Part shown: piece by piece, positions 10,581-23,410 of the stretch
How the letters are laid out: each line of letters starts with the position of its first letter
How positions within the stretch are numbered: position 1 is the stretch's first letter
Assembly: GCA_958496175.1 (NCBI GenBank)
Contig: OY292277.1
Location: forward strand, 35,413,050 to 35,477,049
Source of the DNA: Sisyra terminalis
Taxonomy: Eukaryota; Arthropoda; Insecta; Neuroptera; Sisyridae
Length of the DNA: 64,000 nt
Direction: 5' to 3'
Notes under the pieces: generated by a model
The model's database searches: none
The model's input: only the letters and a program-made list of their open reading frames with translations
Told to the model about the DNA's origin: nothing
Position numbers and translations under genes: made by a program

Positions 10581-13500
10581 ATGGTTTCAGAGAGTATAAA
10601 CATGATACATACATTTGTATTTTTTTCGTGGTGTGTTTTCCGTAGCAATTAATATAAAATAGTATTAATTTATTAAAAGGCATAATTAGTTTATTAATAT
10701 CATTGTTTACGACTAATTAATTAAATTTGAAAATGCAAAACATAATAATTGAAAATTTTAAAGGCAAAATACGTGTTATGTCTGGAAAGAATTTTTTATC
10801 TTCCAATAGCCAGTTTTAAAATGTTATTATGTGACGCAGATATGCTTTTAGAAAATACGTCAGCCAATTTTTAAGTCTCACATTCAAACCAAGCTCAATT
10901 AGAAAATAATATATAATGTACATTTTTAATCAACAATATATTGAAAGATAAAACTGCCTATAAACATTTCCTTGTTGTAAACTATTTAGTTTTTATGTAA
11001 CAAGGAACAACATATACAGATACCAAGTTAATGAGTTATAATCTGTAATTAAAAAAAACGTAAGTAAAAAGTGTGGTAAATTTAATTAATTCAACGTTAA
11101 TTTTCAAATAAAAAAAAATATATTGAAAAATCAACCATAAAAACTAGTATAAAACAGTCTAAACATGTGATCTAAAATCAAATGTACCTAGTTAGTATTT
11201 AAAATGGATTTTTTGTCACGATCGAATACCTTCAAAGGAAAGGAAGTAGACTTTAATCCTTGAACTCTTCGTATTGTAAATACAAGAAATATAGCTAGAA
11301 TAAATTACTAAGTGATTGACAGTAGATTGCTAATTATTTATTAATGCGTTTAACCTACGATATTAAGAGACAATTCCGGATTAACTTATACTATTTAACC
11401 GAAACCGTGAAAGCCATTATTGGCATTTTTTGACACTCGATGGAAAATTTAATAGATCATTTATATGTACTACGGTTTAATGTTTCTAAAATTCAATTTT
11501 AAGAGGATGAAATAGGGGAAAGCCTAAATACCAAAACGCAGATTTCTAAATCAACTATACAGTGAAAAATTATAGAAAAAATTACAATCATACATTGAAA
11601 TAATTGTTAATCATTATTATAGTGCTGGACACACTATTATTATAGTGCTGCTACAAACGAACGTTTTGTAATTTTAACGATACGACATTTAGCATTTGTA
11701 TTCGTAATATTTGTTATGGTGTTTATTTAAACTTTGTAAAAATTTGTAAACTGTCGTTGTAATTACGATTTTATAACGTAAAGTAGTAAGTTTTAAGATA
11801 GAATGTTGTAAAGACTAAGTTAATGAAAGTCTAGTCGTAGATTCCACTGTTTTATTATAATTTGCTTACTATATTTTTTCCATACATAATACTTTTGAAA
11901 CGTAAAATATTCTTCCAAGCCGGTAATAATTTTTTAAATATTTTTTTTTCATTTCTTTGTTCAATGAAGCGTTGGAAATCTTATGAAAATTTTCAAACAA
12001 TGTATATTTTATAAACAGTTGTATATTTTACAATTACTCAATAAAAAGTAACACTTTTCTGATGAAAATGTTAGCATAGGTTACTATCGTTTTTGGAAAT
12101 TTGTATAATTGAATTTTATTTTTGTATTATAATAATATTTAAAAATTAGCGTCTGGAAGCAAATTTTAGAAACCCGAGATTACAATAACAAATAACATTG
12201 CAACAAACAAATAGTTCACAATTTCCTACAAACGTTACAATAATATTATTGAAACTACAAAACTAAAAAATAAAACCTCCAAAATTAGATAAAATTATGA
12301 TAAGAAGAAGAAGCGAAAATAAGATCAAAAAGAAGATAAAATTACTTTAGAACAGAAGTTGCTAGGCGACCTAAACATATTCATCTTAACTTATTCGCCA
12401 GGGTCACAAAAATTTAGGTACTTACGTATTTATAATAACGCTGTTTGAATTATTTGAATTTTTGGAAAAAATCTACGTTAATTATTTTTTGGCGAAATCC
12501 TTGACTCCGATTAATCTATTTTTGTTTTACACACAATTTGCTGCTTATGATCAATTATTATTGTCTCTTTAATTTCCTTGAACCTTTTGGTTCTTAATAT
12601 TATCGGAACCAAGAACCACCGTACGAAATGTATAATTGTATGAAATTTAGGTATAACGTATTTTTAATGAGAATGCTAAATTTAAAATCATTAAGTTACC
12701 ATTCATTAAAAGTGTGATAGTTATGTTCGCAATTGCGAAGTAGCAGAGATCACTAAAATAAGGGTTATCTCAAAAATTATGCTAAAAAAATATATGATTT
12801 CAAAAACAATATACAGAATTTTACAGTTTTTTTTTTCATTTATTTGTACATAATTGTTATGTTTCATAATTCAATTTTTTATATAATTATAATTGTTTTT
12901 AAATAAAATACGCAAACTAACTTTGAATAAATTAAAACCATTTTAATTTATTACTTAAGATTTAAAAAGATCATACTCTTTCTTCCATTAAAATCAGCGA
13001 TCGGAGAACCGGGGTAAATTACTCCAAAATGTGTTAAAATGAAAATTTTGTGAATATTAAAGACATTTTTCGAGTTTGCCTTTTTTAAACGTGTTAATAT
13101 TTTTACAAACCATTTTTTAAACTTACAAAAATCAGCGAAATATACTAGATATTTTAATGTAATTAATTTTCTCAATGATTATTAATATTTTATCTAATCT
13201 AGTCCCTAAATATATTTTCTTGTCTTTCTGGTAATAGTAAAATTCTATTAGTTAGAAAAAAAATATTAGCACGAAATTATACCACTGCCAGAAAGATAGC
13301 ACACGATATTAGACCAGAATGTATAATAATTCAAAGAAATATTTCTACATGATAAGAAAATTGTCTTTCTTTTTCCTAAAAAAAAAAAATGGAATTGCTT
13401 TCCAAACAATCTAATACATTTTTAAAGTATTGAACAGATTAAGCAAAAATTTTGTGTTTTTAGTCTTCTAGTTCTAATTTTTAAAATCCTTTCTTAAAGG

Positions 13501-16440
13501 TTCCCATGTAGAAACTCTCAATAATCACAACAGGGCCAATCTTTGGCCAGTTGTTAATTTCCAAACCTTGGCATACAACTCTGGCCCAAGATTTAGCATC
13601 AAGCATCAACGCCAGATTTCATCCATAATACATAATAAGTGAGCAAAAATAATTTCATCAAATTAAGAATCGTTTTTAACTTATATTCGGCTTATATTAT
13701 TTTGAATTATAAAAATCAATATGTTTTTTTTATTAGAATCTATGTTTTAAATTTAGTTTGAATTGGCTGTGGTTTCAAGGCCTGACCCATGGATATCATT
13801 TCGGAGTTAGGCCAATCTTGAACCAGACTTGGTAAGTTTTAACCCAAGCCTGGGCCATGACTAGGCCAATTATAAACTCATACTTGTGTTCCTTTACCTT
13901 GCGTTCTAGAAAGACTACTAGGAACTACCCCAGAAAGATGGACTACCCCAGCGTTTTCCTCGTTTAAATCGGCCAGATCTATTTCTGAAAATAAATCGTA
14001 ATAGAAAACTCGATTCGTTTGTTTCTAGGTGATCTTAGAAAACAAAAACGACTCTGAACCAGAAAGGAGTAATCAAATATGATATAAGAGATTTTCTTCC
14101 CATCTCACTACTTCTTGTGACCACTTAATTCGGAATTTATTTCCATAATGTAAAGTTATTTCCTCAGGTAATAGTATCAGTAAAGAATTTTAGATTTTAA
14201 CAAATATTTACATTTTCCCCCTTAAGCCCATACTTACTTTTTTAGTTACGACAATTTTAATAATTAAATTTCCCAAAAATGAAAGAACATCATGAGGAGG
14301 TATTTTTCCGCTAGAATTAGCATAAGAAAATTCATTGATATTGGTTACAGACAAGGATAATAATTGTTCTTGACATCGAAAATCTCTTTCACATTCCGTA
14401 TAGGTACATATTATAAAAACAACCGATCATCACTTGGCATTCTTATAATTATTCATAATTGAATTTTAATATTATCTACAATTTAAATTAAGATCAGATC
14501 ACTTTTGCGTAAAAGACCTATTTGTTTTTATTAAGTTTCTGCTCTGTTTGATTAACATAATTAACTTTAGATATTAAAATCTGAAATTGATAATTTCGTT
14601 ATCAAAAAATTATAACCGAAATAATAGTTTTTATTTGTAATTATACCCATTATACCTATGGGTTTCTAATGGATCTTATGGGTATCTTTTAGACGGATGT
14701 ACAGATGGCACTACTATTGATTTAAGATTTTTTTTGTATTTTCTTTAATTCCCACTATTGAAACAAAACTCCTATTGAAAAGTTTGTTGTAATACTTGGA
14801 CAAACTTACGAGGAAGTTTTTAATTTCTTGAAACTTTAGCATTGGAAAAAAACGCCTCTTGAAAATTTACTCAAAAACTACCTTGAACTTGCTTACCTTT
14901 TTAATCGGAGCATACATGTGTTTAATGTTTTTTCCATACATATTAAAAAGAAAACGACCACAAAACATGTATATTTTAGCAAATGTAAATCAACTTCAAA
15001 ATATTTCGGAGAGTTTTTTCAACTGATAAATGTTAATTACATTGACGTAATTTAAACAATTCTGATCCAATCTACTTCGTATCATACGATAAGAGGCAAA
15101 AAAAAAATTATGTGAAAATCTTCAACGAATAAGGAAGAAACTGATTCAAAATTAACATACGAACGACCTAAAAAAATTACTTTTATCTGAAGAAAAGTTT
15201 TTATTTTAATTAAAGTCGCGTTTTAATTTTGTAATTACAATGATAGAAACGTGCTTGTTTCTATAATAAAAAAATCAAGTTAGAATTAAATTAAATGCGT
15301 TATAATTAGATAAAGTTATTCAATTGTATGAAGATTAAATAAAGAAAAACTGTGTTAATCATTTATTTTTCATTCTATTTATTTTCTTTTAAATTTATTT
15401 TATTCAGGAATCAAAACAAATCCCTACCAAAAAAATCCGCATAGGCCTTCATGTGGATTCTTATAGGAATCCACATAGGAATATCAAATGATTTCCCCAT
15501 GAATTTTTACAGTATTTCCCCAAAAAAGCCATAGGATACCACTGTGAATTTCTTATAAACAATAAATTTTGTTATATTTTATCTTCACATATTTTGTCAC
15601 CGAATGAAAAATAAAGTTTGTTCTCCTTTAAACGATTTAATGTCTCAAAGGACATTGTCGTTTTCCACTTCCATCAAAGATATCGATTGCCTTTCATAAA
15701 AATTAAAAGTACAATACAGCAATGAAAAATAACACAAATACAGTTTTCAATTCAAACGTTCTCTTTGAAATTGTGCAAATATATGCAAGTTCATCGATAA
15801 AAAAATGATACTGTAGCGTATAGTTTCTTACAATCTCAAGTAAGCAGATGACAGAAATATCTAAATTTTAATTTGAAAAAAAGGTTATGTTCATTAATAA
15901 GTCGCTAACCAGAGATATTGTCTCTAGCCCTTACCCTCTTTATTTTCCATATGAATTCACAAAAATGCTTTCTATCTATTCTTTTCTATGTAGTTTCCCA
16001 CATTAATCCACCCTTTCCTATGGGGTTTCCCATACAAATCGTTATGATTTTAGGTAGATTTTTTGATAGGTATCTATTAACCATCTACCTACTGGTGAAA
16101 GTTACTGCCAAATCCAGGGGATACCGGATTTATAATGAAAGAAATACAATAGCTATCCCAATTTTAGTATTGGTCAATAACGTTTCAATCTGACACCGAG
16201 TTTTGGTGATTTGAATCGTTTTTATTTATAAAAGTTTAAATTTAAAAGTTTGAAAAATAAATTCCTTCAAATTTTGAAATTACGCAAGATAATATGTGTG
16301 TTTTTTAAAACCAAAATTAACTTTTATGATATTAAATTTTGTAAATTAATTTTCTTTTCCTCGCAACGAATAAACTATCCGTTTAAATTTTTAACAAATT
16401 TGTTTTGATTTTATAACTGAGTTAAAATAGTAATTAAATA
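10581..16440. other. long gene-free AT-rich stretch
   Basis: No exon, RNA gene or protein domain is supportable. Short open frames (for example 12951-13175 minus, 15918-16193 plus) have no recognisable motif. A weak TIR-element copy lies near 11650-11890. A GGCC-rich patch at 13540-13875, with GGCCAATCTT-type modules at both ends in opposite sense, may be another degraded element. Confidence 0.5.
11650..11890 (+). mobile_element. degraded TIR element, partial copy
   Basis: The right half (from ATAACGTAAAGTAG to TATATTTTTTCCATACAT) aligns with 32574-32699, including AAGACTAA and the TTTTTTCC-TATACA type terminus. The left terminus is poorly preserved. Non-coding MITE remnant. Confidence 0.45.
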
Positions 16441-16445
16441 TAAAT

Positions 16446-16650
16446 TTGACCAAGATAGAGAAAAAAATTGTAAGCACAAGATATGTGAGCGAAAACCAAA
16501 TATAATAATTGTTATTCCAAATTTGAACTAACTGATTGTCATTTGTTTCAACTGCCATTTTGATTTCATTCTACAGTTCAATTGTTGTCATTTATCAGTT
16601 ATGTCAAAAATTGGGCCGTGAGTAGCTCACGGGCAACTACTAGTATTTAA
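16446..16650 (+). mobile_element. Helitron-like non-autonomous element, short copy
   Basis: The 3' end has a perfect 7-bp hairpin CCGTGAG-TAG-CTCACGG (16616-16632), then 7 bases, then CTAG (16640-16643) followed by T. Hairpin about 11 nt before a CTRR end with a 3' flanking T is the Helitron 3' signature. The same structure ends the 19628-20473 copy with a base-pair substitution in the stem. The 5' TC terminus could not be fixed. Compared with that copy, this one lacks about 640 internal bases. Confidence 0.55.
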
Positions 16651-16859
16651 TAATTTTATGATGTAAATTCGGTTAAGAGCTCTATTGATAAAATAAGAAC
16701 GGTTTAAATTAATTTCCCGAAAAAAATACTTTTTTACAAAGGAGATGACTTCTTACGTATTAAGTATCCACATTTTTTTTCTTAAATATATTTACTTAGA
16801 ATTTTATACGAAGTATATTTACTTCTTTTTTTTTTATATTTACTTTATGATGACATATT

Positions 16860-17094
16860 TGGGGTACCGAAAAAGAATGTCGTTTTTCAATGAAAGATTT
16901 GAATGCTAATTTTTTTTTATTCATCAAATAATATTATAAAATATTCCTAATACCCCTTGTTGGATATAACCTTTTCCTACCTTTCTGGTAACATTTTGAT
17001 ACCTCTATCATAAACCAGCGTAAGCTTTGAACGAAAATATTGGTCTGAGCATTCAAATCTTTCATTGAAAAAACAACATTCTTTTCTGGTACCC
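16860..17094. mobile_element. small foldback MITE
   Basis: About 47 bases beginning GGGGTACCGAAAAAGAATG (16860-16907) recur inverted at 17047-17094, ending in GGTACCCC. Spacer about 140 bases. The arms differ at a few sites. No target duplication could be assigned. Confidence 0.65.
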
Positions 17095-17174
17095 CTATTA
17101 TGTCAACAACAATAAACCTAGATATCGAATAGATACCCTTTATTTTGGTCATGGTATCTATAATATGTCTAAAT

Positions 17175-17362
17175 CAGTGTTTCTTAACCTGGAGTACGGG
17201 AAAAGCTTCTATGAATATAAATTATGAAATTTTGAAATTAAATTTCTTAAAAAATATAAGTATTTTTCTTAACTAAAAAACCAAACATATTTTCAATGGG
17301 GTGCAGAAATCTATTTTCAGGTTTAAAGGGGTATGACTCTCTTAAAAGATTAAAAAACACTG
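17175..17362. mobile_element. hAT-type MITE with 8-bp target duplication
   Basis: The element starts CAGTGTTTCTTAACCTGG and ends TTAAAAAACACTG, short inverted ends typical of hAT elements. It is flanked by GTCTAAAT on the left (17167-17174) and GTCTTAAT on the right (17363-17370), an 8-bp target duplication with one change. At 188 bases it is non-coding and would depend on an autonomous hAT. Confidence 0.8.
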
Positions 17363-18140
17363 GTCTTAATTAAATTACATTTTTGATATAAATTGTGTAA
17401 TTATAATAATTCAATCTTAAAAAAAAGTAGTAAATTTTAGCCTTTTCTGTTAACATTCATAGGTGCCACCAATTGATTAAAAATTTGTAGGCAAAATGAA
17501 CAATAATCTCAAGCACCAGAAGATTGTTTCAACTAATTTTAGCAAGGAAAAAGGATTAAATAAATAAACATCAAAAAACTAATAGTTTGCATATATAAAT
17601 GTTCACTAATTTTATGGCACCTAATTGATTTCAAAGGTATGAACATAGTTTTATAGCGAAAGCAAAAAAAAAATTGGTAAATGATAATTAAAAGAGAGCT
17701 ACGAATGTCGGTAAATGAACTTCTATTAAAAAATAATTGAAAATTTGGGTCAAAGATTAGAAAAGTATAAGGAAAACTTTTCGAAATCGAAAAAAAAAGT
17801 TAACTTACTTGAATTATTATCGCTAATGTGGAAAAGTTTCACTATCATTTTTCAACACTTTCATTCAAACTTAACACATTTTGGTGCAATTTGGAGTATT
17901 AAGTATAAATTGTTAGTTGAAAAAAGTTCGCATTGTTAACACATTGGTAGTATCTTCAACTATATGAATGATCGATATGATCGATGCGATCCAATGTGAT
18001 CAGTGCGAACGGATCGCCGCGACGTGACTGCCTTACAAAGATTGCCACAATTTACATCGCACCTCACGATAAATCCCAATGAAAGAGAAAGCCCGCACTT
18101 TACACTAAAAAAACATTTCAAATGGAAATTATCAACTCAC

Positions 18141-18229
18141 CTCCTTGTCTCATTGGAAATGCAAGCACAAAGAAAATCCTCCCAAACTCTTCTACAAAAT
18201 TCTTCTCCCATAAACACCCATGGTGACAT
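18141..18229 (-). CDS. speculative short coding exon with strong splice donor
   Basis: On the minus strand ATG at 18229-18227 opens 29 codons plus two bases that run straight into GTGAGT, a near-ideal donor. The conceptual peptide (starting MSPWVFMGEEFCRR) is not low complexity, unlike most AT-driven frames nearby. No matching acceptor exon was identified and I do not recognise the peptide. It may be chance; listed because donor and frame end together. Confidence 0.15.
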
Positions 18230-18814
18230 CTTCGTTCATGTCCAACCAAACCAAATCAATTATCCAAACATGAGTTAATGTTAAACTTTGTTGCCGGATT
18301 TATTACTAAGTTCTTGTCCCATTTGAAACTTCAACATTCAGAAAAGAGACAAAGTAATCAACGGCGATCATTTGCTAATTAGAAATCTATGGCTTGTTTT
18401 TATTTTTATCAAGAAGTTATTTTTAACAACGCTGTTAGATTTTAGAGGTCAATATTAATAAATATAAATATCATGTCGATATAACACTCTTATTATCCCA
18501 ACTAAAATATTATTGTAAAAATTATTGTTTAGAATATAAAGCAAACAATAATTAAAATAAATATTTATGTGTATCAATTTAATATTTTGATAAAAATTTA
18601 TGTAAAATATCGACTATTTTGAGAGTTAAACACACACGTAATCATGGCTTTGAGGCATTATTTCCCAATAGTTCTTTCAAAATATTCAAATTTCAATCTG
18701 ATTATTATTTGTACGATATCTAACATTGAATTGCTCCATTCGATTGAATAATTCCATTTAAATAACTTTAGTTCTATTTGAAATATATTCACACTTTTTT
18801 ATGGCTTTTATCTT

Positions 18815-18960
18815 GGCTTTATTATTTCTAAGGTTTTTAGCTATTCTAGGACTAATAAAAATCAGTATATCAAGAATTATCGAAAATGTTCTCAATACGA
18901 GATTCGAACCCACCTACACTTTTAGAGTGGTCACCTGGACCACTCGACCACCAGTCGACT
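18815..18960 (-). mobile_element. tRNA-derived SINE, copy 5
   Basis: The reverse complement reads CTGGTGGTCGAGTGGTCC, then a well-preserved B box (GGGTTCGAATCTCGTATTG) and the family body. The distal tail is diverged. Confidence 0.8.
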
Positions 18961-19627
18961 ATCCACACTTTAAATATAGTCCTTAAAGTATAATTCTCTT
19001 GTATATCTCAAAAGAAATTAAAAAATATTATTTTTAAAAAAAAAAATAATCGTAAGAGATTGACTGGTTATTTTTTTTTAATTTACAAAACCGAATTTCA
19101 AATGCACCGATACAAGTCTTTCAAAAAACCCAAATTCATCGTGGATGGCAATAGAGAGGTTTCTGACGTCATGAGAGTTAATTTTTGAAACAAAAAAAAA
19201 TATCCATAAATAGTTTTATGTTATTTATGGACAGTATTCAGTGACTACTAGGAAAGATCTTTAATATTTTTTTCGTAGATATTTAATACTTTAAATTCAG
19301 CTGAGTTCCATGAATATTAGTAAGTATAACGAATACAATTAATATACGCATATACAAATACAACGAATAAAGCGAGTACAAAAATTAAAGAAAATACAAT
19401 AAATCAAAACCCACTTTTGTTAAATACTCTTCTGACGCTTATGTAATCGATGTAAGATGAACAAAAAGTTCCTTTTCAAATTAGTGACTCTGTCGCAAGA
19501 AAACCAAATGAAGAACCGACAAAAAGGGTGTATGTTATAAGTAATACTTCTTTGTAAAAGTGTAGATTTGTCTGGAATTAAGTTTTAACGGTTTTAACAG
19601 AACTTTCATCATAATAATTATTAGGTA

Positions 19628-20473
19628 CTAGTAGCTATCCGTGAAATATTCACAGCAAACATAGACACAACTGACAAATTACATAAATTGACAAAAGGAC
19701 AAATGACATTTTTTTTAATCAATTAATGACGGTATTAATATAGAAAAAAAAAATAGTTATAAAAAACGTGTATTTTGGCTGAAAAAAAGTTTTAACTTTA
19801 CTGAGCAAATGAGAGTCCCAAAACGATAAGTGTGTTATGAGTTTTCTGTGATGTCACAGTACGCATCAGTATGCGTATTGAAATCGAGACATAAATAAAT
19901 CATGGAGCGGTTACTATAGAAACAGTAACGAGAGACACAATTACAGTCATTTTTCACAATTTTTCGCCATGGAAAACATTTTTAACATTACTTTCAATTT
20001 TATCCTCAGGAATAGAAGTTGTATAAAGTGAAAATGATTTAAATGATTAAAATAATGTTTAAACGATTTAAACAACCTTTCCCTTTGTGTTAAAGTAAAT
20101 TGATCACAGAAAAACAACAATGGGATTTTGAGGTTTTGTGTTGTGACGTCATTTTAATGCTGAGCCAATTGGAGCTCGTTTCAAGCATTTTGAATTTAAC
20201 ATTTTTCAATACATTTTTAAAAGAATATTCCTTCGATTTTATCAAATAAAGCCAAAAATTAACAGCTATATTATGTTTTGATATTAGTTAAGAACATTTT
20301 TAAAACATTTAATATTATTTTTAAATCACATACATTAGGTGTATTGAATGAAATCGAAACGATAGTTGAAACAAATGACAACAATGAATTTGTTCAAATT
20401 TGAGACAATAATTGTTACATTTGGTTTTCACTCACTCGTATGTGCTTACAATCTTTTTTCCCCTATGTCAAGT
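19628..20473 (-). mobile_element. Helitron-like non-autonomous element, long copy (~0.85 kb)
   Basis: On the minus strand it starts near TTGACATAGGGG, shares GAGTGAAAACCAAATG and the next ~120 bases with 7196 and 16446, and ends with hairpin CTGTGAA-TAT-TTCACGG, 7 bases, then CTAG followed by T. The stem's inner G-C pair in the 16.6-kb copy is A-T here, a compensatory change, and the hairpin-to-end distance (11 nt) is identical. No Rep/helicase coding sequence is present, so it would be non-autonomous. The 5' end is uncertain. Confidence 0.55.
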
Positions 20474-23090
20474 TAACACCTGACTGTAATAAACTTTTAA
20501 AATCAATAGCCTTCCATTGTTAGATTTTTCAAAAATTTTAACGGCTATAGATGGGCGTTGACACGTAAAGAATTGCACCGGAAAGAAATTGATTCTAACG
20601 TTAACCCAAAAAAAAGTTATGAACAATTTTGTTAATGCACTTATTCTATTGTTGAATATTATAACGTCTATTAGTTTTTGTTCAATTGAAGTACAAACAG
20701 ATTATATTACAGTGCAATTTTGAGGTTGGTCCATAGAGGAATGTACTAAACAATTTTTCGTTCTAACTCCATCCGAACAATAGTTATGATGATTTTATAT
20801 GTGTAATTTTATTCTAAGTACTCATTGTTGAAACTGCAAGAAGGGTCATAATTTTGATTCTGCTGAGGTACAAACGAATTTTTTTACGGATTCTTACGGG
20901 TGCTGGTCTCTAGTTGATGGTACCGGTTAAATTTTCTTATGTACCTCAACCGGAAATAAGATAGTTTTCCATCAGTTACGGATTTTCCTTGGGAGATTTT
21001 TCAAAAGTAACAGTGGTACAACCTAGATACTGCATTGGAGAGGATTGTACCGAAAAAAATTCTCTTCTAATTCACTCCAAAGGATAATTACTTTCGATTT
21101 TAAAGACACATTATCTCGCATGGTTACCTTGGTTAAATTGGTTATATTTTATTTATAGCAGAAATTACCCAATTGGAGACGTGCGCACTTGTATATTGTT
21201 CAAATCAGCAATCAACAAATCAACTTCCAGAATACCATTTATTTTTTCTCTCTCCTAGTGCACAAAAAAAAAGTGATTTATTACAATCAACATTTTTAAT
21301 ATTCAATTTCATTAATTTGTTCCACGGGAGGAGAGCTTAGTTTCTTTAATCTTATCCTTGAAATGTACAGTTTAAGTTATATATTCTTTCTTATATAATA
21401 AATTACACAGAAGATATAATAATATAATAGACATAATAGACAATTTATACATTTTTATAAAAGCTGAGCATCGAGCAAAGTTTATGAAATAATCATTTAA
21501 AATTAAAACCCTTGCTTAACAAAACGACAATAGAAATCTCTTATTTCCAATGGAAATTTTCTATTATAATGGATTTGTGTGTAACTTCTTATTCGATTCA
21601 AAAACAAGTTCTTTTCCTTTTCACCCATCACAAGGAAATACATATATCTGAAGGTACAATTGATTAAAATAAATGTATAAGTTTTTTTTCGTATGGAATT
21701 CCCCGTTTTGCTTAACAAGATATTTTTTTTTCCGCCAAGCATCTGGTTCCTGATGAACTTTTGTAAATGTAAAGTAGTTTGAAAATTTTCTTCTTTTTTT
21801 TTTTCTTTTTTCTTCGAACAATAATCGTAAATTCAATTGGAAAATACTGGGAAACAATAAATTATTAAGGTGAGTTTTCCATCAATCAAAGCGCAGTTAA
21901 TTACGCCATCGAAGCAATAAATCCGCTCCAACACTCCAGTCGTTTTTATCATAGACAAAAAAATCCCTCAAAAAAGTAGTTAGTGTTAGAAAAACGTGAT
22001 CACATGATTTATAGGAAATAGCTAGACATGCTCATACATATATATACAAATATGCAAATGTCTTATCTCTAATAAGTTTAGTTTGTAATAAATGAACAAT
22101 CGGATTTTAAGTTCTGTCCGCAATAAAGATTACGTTTAATTATTTTTATTCGTCCTCAACAAATGAGATATTTAATTATGATATTCTCATCGATATTTTG
22201 CCGTAAAGTATCAATAAATTAATGGTCAATATGAATATGCATAACCATATGCAAACTAACCACAAACATAAAATTGTGCCAATATTTTTCCATGAAGAAA
22301 ATATATTAAAATAAATTACCATTTTCAAAAGAATTTGAAGGAGTGTTATATTGACCCAACATTTTTTGTACTTCTTTTTAAAGAAAGATATTTTAATTTT
22401 ATTTTTTATCTAAAAAAGAAAGAAAAATTAAATAGTTACCATACATTAACAGATTCTTTAAAATTTATACCCATATTATTTTTAATGTGACGGTTGCGAG
22501 TTTTCTGCATGAGGTACCTATGCGAAGAATAAAAATTCAATTTTCCAATGGAATTTTTTTTTAATAAATTTAATTTTTTACTTAAAAAATAAAACTAAAA
22601 CAACAGAAACAAAAACAATGTCTCTCAACATTGAACTGTCGTTTAAAATTCATATAATAGAATTGATAGTGATTACCAACGACCAATAAGAAATTGAGTT
22701 ACTCGATTTAATCGATAAGCGAATTACAGATTAGCTGGAAAAATATTTCATTGTATATTTCTAAAATAAAAGGTCCTGTTAGAAGTTCCTTCGGAATTTA
22801 ATCCCAAAGGCAGAACCGACCAATCCAAACATAATTTCTACCAAACTTGCTGCCCTTTTTACATTTTATGCTTTTGATGATACATCATCAATAATTCTTT
22901 TACAAAATTATTAAATCATTCTATATAATTATTTGTTTATAATTAGTTACATGTCATTTTATTCATTTATACACTTAAGATATTATAACATAGACTGGTG
23001 ACCACAAAAATTATTAGAAATATTGCATTGAACTTTTCTAGAATGTTTAAAATGTCTCGCTCCTGTCAATAGACAGTAAATTGTTGTTTT
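20474..23090. other. gene-free AT-rich stretch
   Basis: No supportable gene, RNA or classed repeat. Open frames at 21503-21857 (minus) are lysine/asparagine-rich chance frames in AT-rich DNA. Confidence 0.5.
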
Positions 23091-23094
23091 ATGA

Positions 23095-23410
23095 AACAAT
23101 AAAGAAGACAATTCGGGTTATTTAAGATTGGATTTTTTTATTTAATGTTTTTTAATATTCAAATTACGTATCGTAACTTCATCAGGCTTCTTGAATCAAA
23201 AAAAAAATATTTTAATTTCAATTTAAATTCAATAAAATAAATAAAAACTAAAAATTACTTTATTTAGTTATGTAATTTTTATTTATTTTATAGAATTTAA
23301 TTTGAAACTAAAATATTTTTTGTGATTCAAGAAGCCTGATGAAGTTACGATACGTAACGAAACGTAGCTAATTTTAATGTTAAAAAAACATAAATTAAAA
23401 AAATCCGATC
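23095..23410. mobile_element. hammerhead-motif inverted-repeat element, copy A (truncated)
   Basis: A ~315-base inverted-repeat unit. Right arm: AAGAAGCCTGATGAAG, stem GTTACG-ATA-CGTAAC, then GAAACG (23336-23365). The left arm has the inverse but has lost its outer GAAA part. The loop is ~110 bases of AT-rich DNA nearly identical to the loop of the copy at 26290-26653. The right end stops at AAATCCGATC, where the large palindrome begins; the last ~28 bases of the arm are missing. Confidence 0.8.
23336..23365 (+). ncRNA. hammerhead-ribozyme-like motif, copy A
   Basis: CTGATGA, one A, a 6-bp stem GTTACG/CGTAAC with ATA loop, then GAAAC: the order of the two conserved hammerhead core boxes around stem II. 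An extra nucleotide precedes the stem and I could not place a stem III with a NUH cleavage site, so catalytic activity is uncertain. Confidence 0.4.

Noticed and set aside
13540..13875. GGCCAATCTT-type repeats as a TIR element
   Set aside because: The modules recur in both orientations but the ends do not pair well enough to define an element.
18003..18278. 91-codon plus-strand frame starting MRTDRRDV
   Set aside because: No recognisable domain or splice support; the translated start codon is not a normal ATG context and the frame looks like chance.
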